Positions 62,265 through 64,000 of a stretch of DNA of 64,000 nt are shown here, piece by piece. The notes beneath the pieces are model-generated. The model saw only the letters and a list, made by a program, of their open reading frames with translations, was not told the origin of the DNA and did not search any database. This DNA comes from Eumeta japonica (lineage: Eukaryota; Arthropoda; Insecta; Lepidoptera; Psychidae). The stretch is from the NCBI GenBank assembly GCA_005406025.1, contig BGZK01000186.1, positions 496,001-560,000 of the forward strand, read 5' to 3'. Position 1 is the first letter of the stretch; every line of letters starts with the position of its first letter. A program made the position numbers and the translations under genes.

Positions 62265-64000
62265 GTAAGTTAGTTTATTCATATTGGTCAAATTAATTGT
62301 ACTTCTATACTATTTATTGTTGCTATGACTTGTGTGCAAATTTATCAGTAGCTTTGTAATGAGTTATGTTTTAATAGTTCTGTAAATATTATTTACCTAA
62401 ACCAATGGCTACAAATCCAGGATAGCAATATGGCAGGGAATTGTTATACATGCCAGGGAACTATAAATTTCATATACTGGTCATTATTTAAAAATTTTGT
62501 ATGCTTAAATTAGTTCCACGATTGAAATTTTATTAAAATACATATCTTGAGAGCTTAATCTACCTAAATAAATATCAATTTGATAAATGTCTGTTCGTGA
62601 ATAAATTCAGAACGGCTGCAACTATGTGGCCAATTCTTTTTTTTTGTTGTATATGTAATTATTAGGACGATATATATATGAAAAAAAAAGTAGATAGAGG
62701 TTGGGTAGGATAAGTGTAGAGTATACACTAAAAAAAAAACTTAGATTAAAATAACAAAATAAGCGATTTTCTAAAGTTAATATAGGACCTACACAAGTAC
62801 AATATTATTTTTATCAAAAAATATTATTGAAGTAACCAAATTTATTAATGTTATAGTGAATTTAACTAGTTCATATTTTATTAATTTAAAACTTTAATCA
62901 CACTTACAATAATTATTTTTAAAAGAAGGGTTCTTTTTACTTAACGAGTATAGTCATATTTACTACAAAGCTCTGTATATTTAACTATATTATTATATTT
63001 TATATCACTAAAGATGTTTGGTATATGCTAGTAAATAATTTTAGTACTTTTAACGAAATTAATTTTGTACTTGTAACAAAACTGTGTTCATGTAGTTTAC
63101 CAAATTACTTTTGTTAAAATACAGAAGCCAATTTAATATATTAGTCCCGCATTGCGAGAACTTTCCGATATTACAATTATAAGAAAAAATACTACAGTTT
63201 GATCTCAGCCAAAAGACCGAGAAGCGATAGCGTACAGATTCTTGGAATTGCCAAGTCTGATCGTCAGCACACCTATGGGACGATGTAAACTTTTTTTGTT
63301 AGCGCCATCCACAGAACCATATTAGAAATGATACGTTAAACAGCAAAACATCTTTAACAACAAAATAATCTTGTATAGAAATAATATAATTGTTTCATAA
63401 TATTAACAAGAAAAAATTTTGTTGGTATTATCAAAAAAAAGTGAGTTTGTCTTTTTACGAAATATTTTTGTCAACATAAGCTTTCCATAATCCTACTTTT
63501 AGCTAATAATAATATTTAAATTAGTAGGAGACAAAGTAAAGTACTTTTCATCAAAATTAATTGACATTACAAGATTTTTTTTGTTAATATTATGACGTAC
63601 GGACGTTACTTGTAAAAAAAAATATTTGTTGCAATTTTAATATTTACTACATTACACTACATACTTACATTTCATAAAATACTATTGAGAAAGTAATTTT
63701 TAAATTAGTATGGCTTAACTGATTTATAATTACATTAAAAAATAATATAAAAGTAATTTTGGACACCACAATTCCGTTTTTCACTATATTTTTACCTTAA
63801 ACTTACAATACAATCTTATTTATTTTACAAAAGGTTTTTGTAATTTGTCGTATAATTTTATGTGCGCATATTTTACAAAATGCCTTAATTTAAAACCAAT
63901 ATGTTTTTCGTTTATTCGAACATAACTTATATATCACTTTTATGAAAAAAAATATTTGTAAAATCAACGTAGTAAAAGCTTAACGTATTGACATGTTATT
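62265..64000 (+). other. first intron of the Vav-like gene
   Basis: It starts GTAAGT. The second coding exon is not seen before the window ends. The antisense U2-like sequence lies within. The rest is AT-rich. Confidence 0.45.
63122..63228 (-). pseudogene. U2 snRNA-like sequence, 3' truncated
   Basis: Read on the minus strand from 63228, the sequence starts ATCGCTTCTCGG and continues CTTTTGGCTGAGATCAA, then TGTAGTAT. These match the U2 5' end, stem-loop I and the branch-point pairing element GUAGUA. Stem-loop I can fold (TCTCGGTC/TTTT/GGCTGAGA), and a stem IIb-like hairpin CTCGC-AAT-GCGGG precedes AATATATTAAAT, as in U2. After that GGCTTCTGTATT replaces the usual Sm site (ATTTTTGG type), and stem-loops III and IV are not seen, so about 107 of roughly 190 nt remain. 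I call it a truncated pseudogene; a divergent functional U2 is the less likely alternative. It lies antisense in the intron after the Vav-like exon. Confidence 0.7.

Overview
The window is nuclear DNA of an animal, most likely a moth or butterfly. It is AT-rich and gene-poor, with split genes and many decayed transposable elements. I assign it to Lepidoptera because several dispersed repeats look, from memory, like families common in lepidopteran genomes. Examples are the 'GGATCACTCGT ... CTGTCACAG' repeat, the 'ATACTAATATTATAAA(C/T)GCGAAAGT' element and the 'GGCGGTGGTAACCACT' LINE tail. No database search was possible.

The main gene is an orthodenticle (otd/Otx) homeobox gene on the + strand. 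Three exons are clear: 25553-25707 (homeodomain residues 1-46 plus a short lead-in), 35462-36244 (rest of the homeodomain and a Ser/Thr-rich middle) and 39029-39307 (C-terminus and stop). The junctions have GT/AG sites and matching phases. The homeodomain has Lys50 and is split between residues 46 and 47. The N-terminal exon was not found in the 25.5 kb upstream, so an intron of that size or more probably fills the left of the window. The region after the stop to about 42.25 kb has little recognisable repeat and may be a long 3' UTR.

Near the right end, a short + strand exon at 62203-62264 has an in-frame ATG, an upstream in-frame stop and a consensus splice donor. Its peptide resembles the start of the calponin-homology domain of Vav-type Rho-GEFs. 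A truncated U2 snRNA-like sequence lies antisense in the intron that follows (63122-63228).

Most of the rest is repeats: four mariner copies plus one small relic, LINE remnants, foldback and MITE-like elements, long hairpins and microsatellites. There is also a dispersed element family whose body is a degenerate GATTCC/GATCTC hexamer array. Two mariner copies about 23 kb apart in opposite orientation share the same loss of a catalytic Asp and the same stop codon. Several GC-rich blocks in the otd introns and the downstream intergenic region are candidate regulatory DNA. No complete gene lies in the window.
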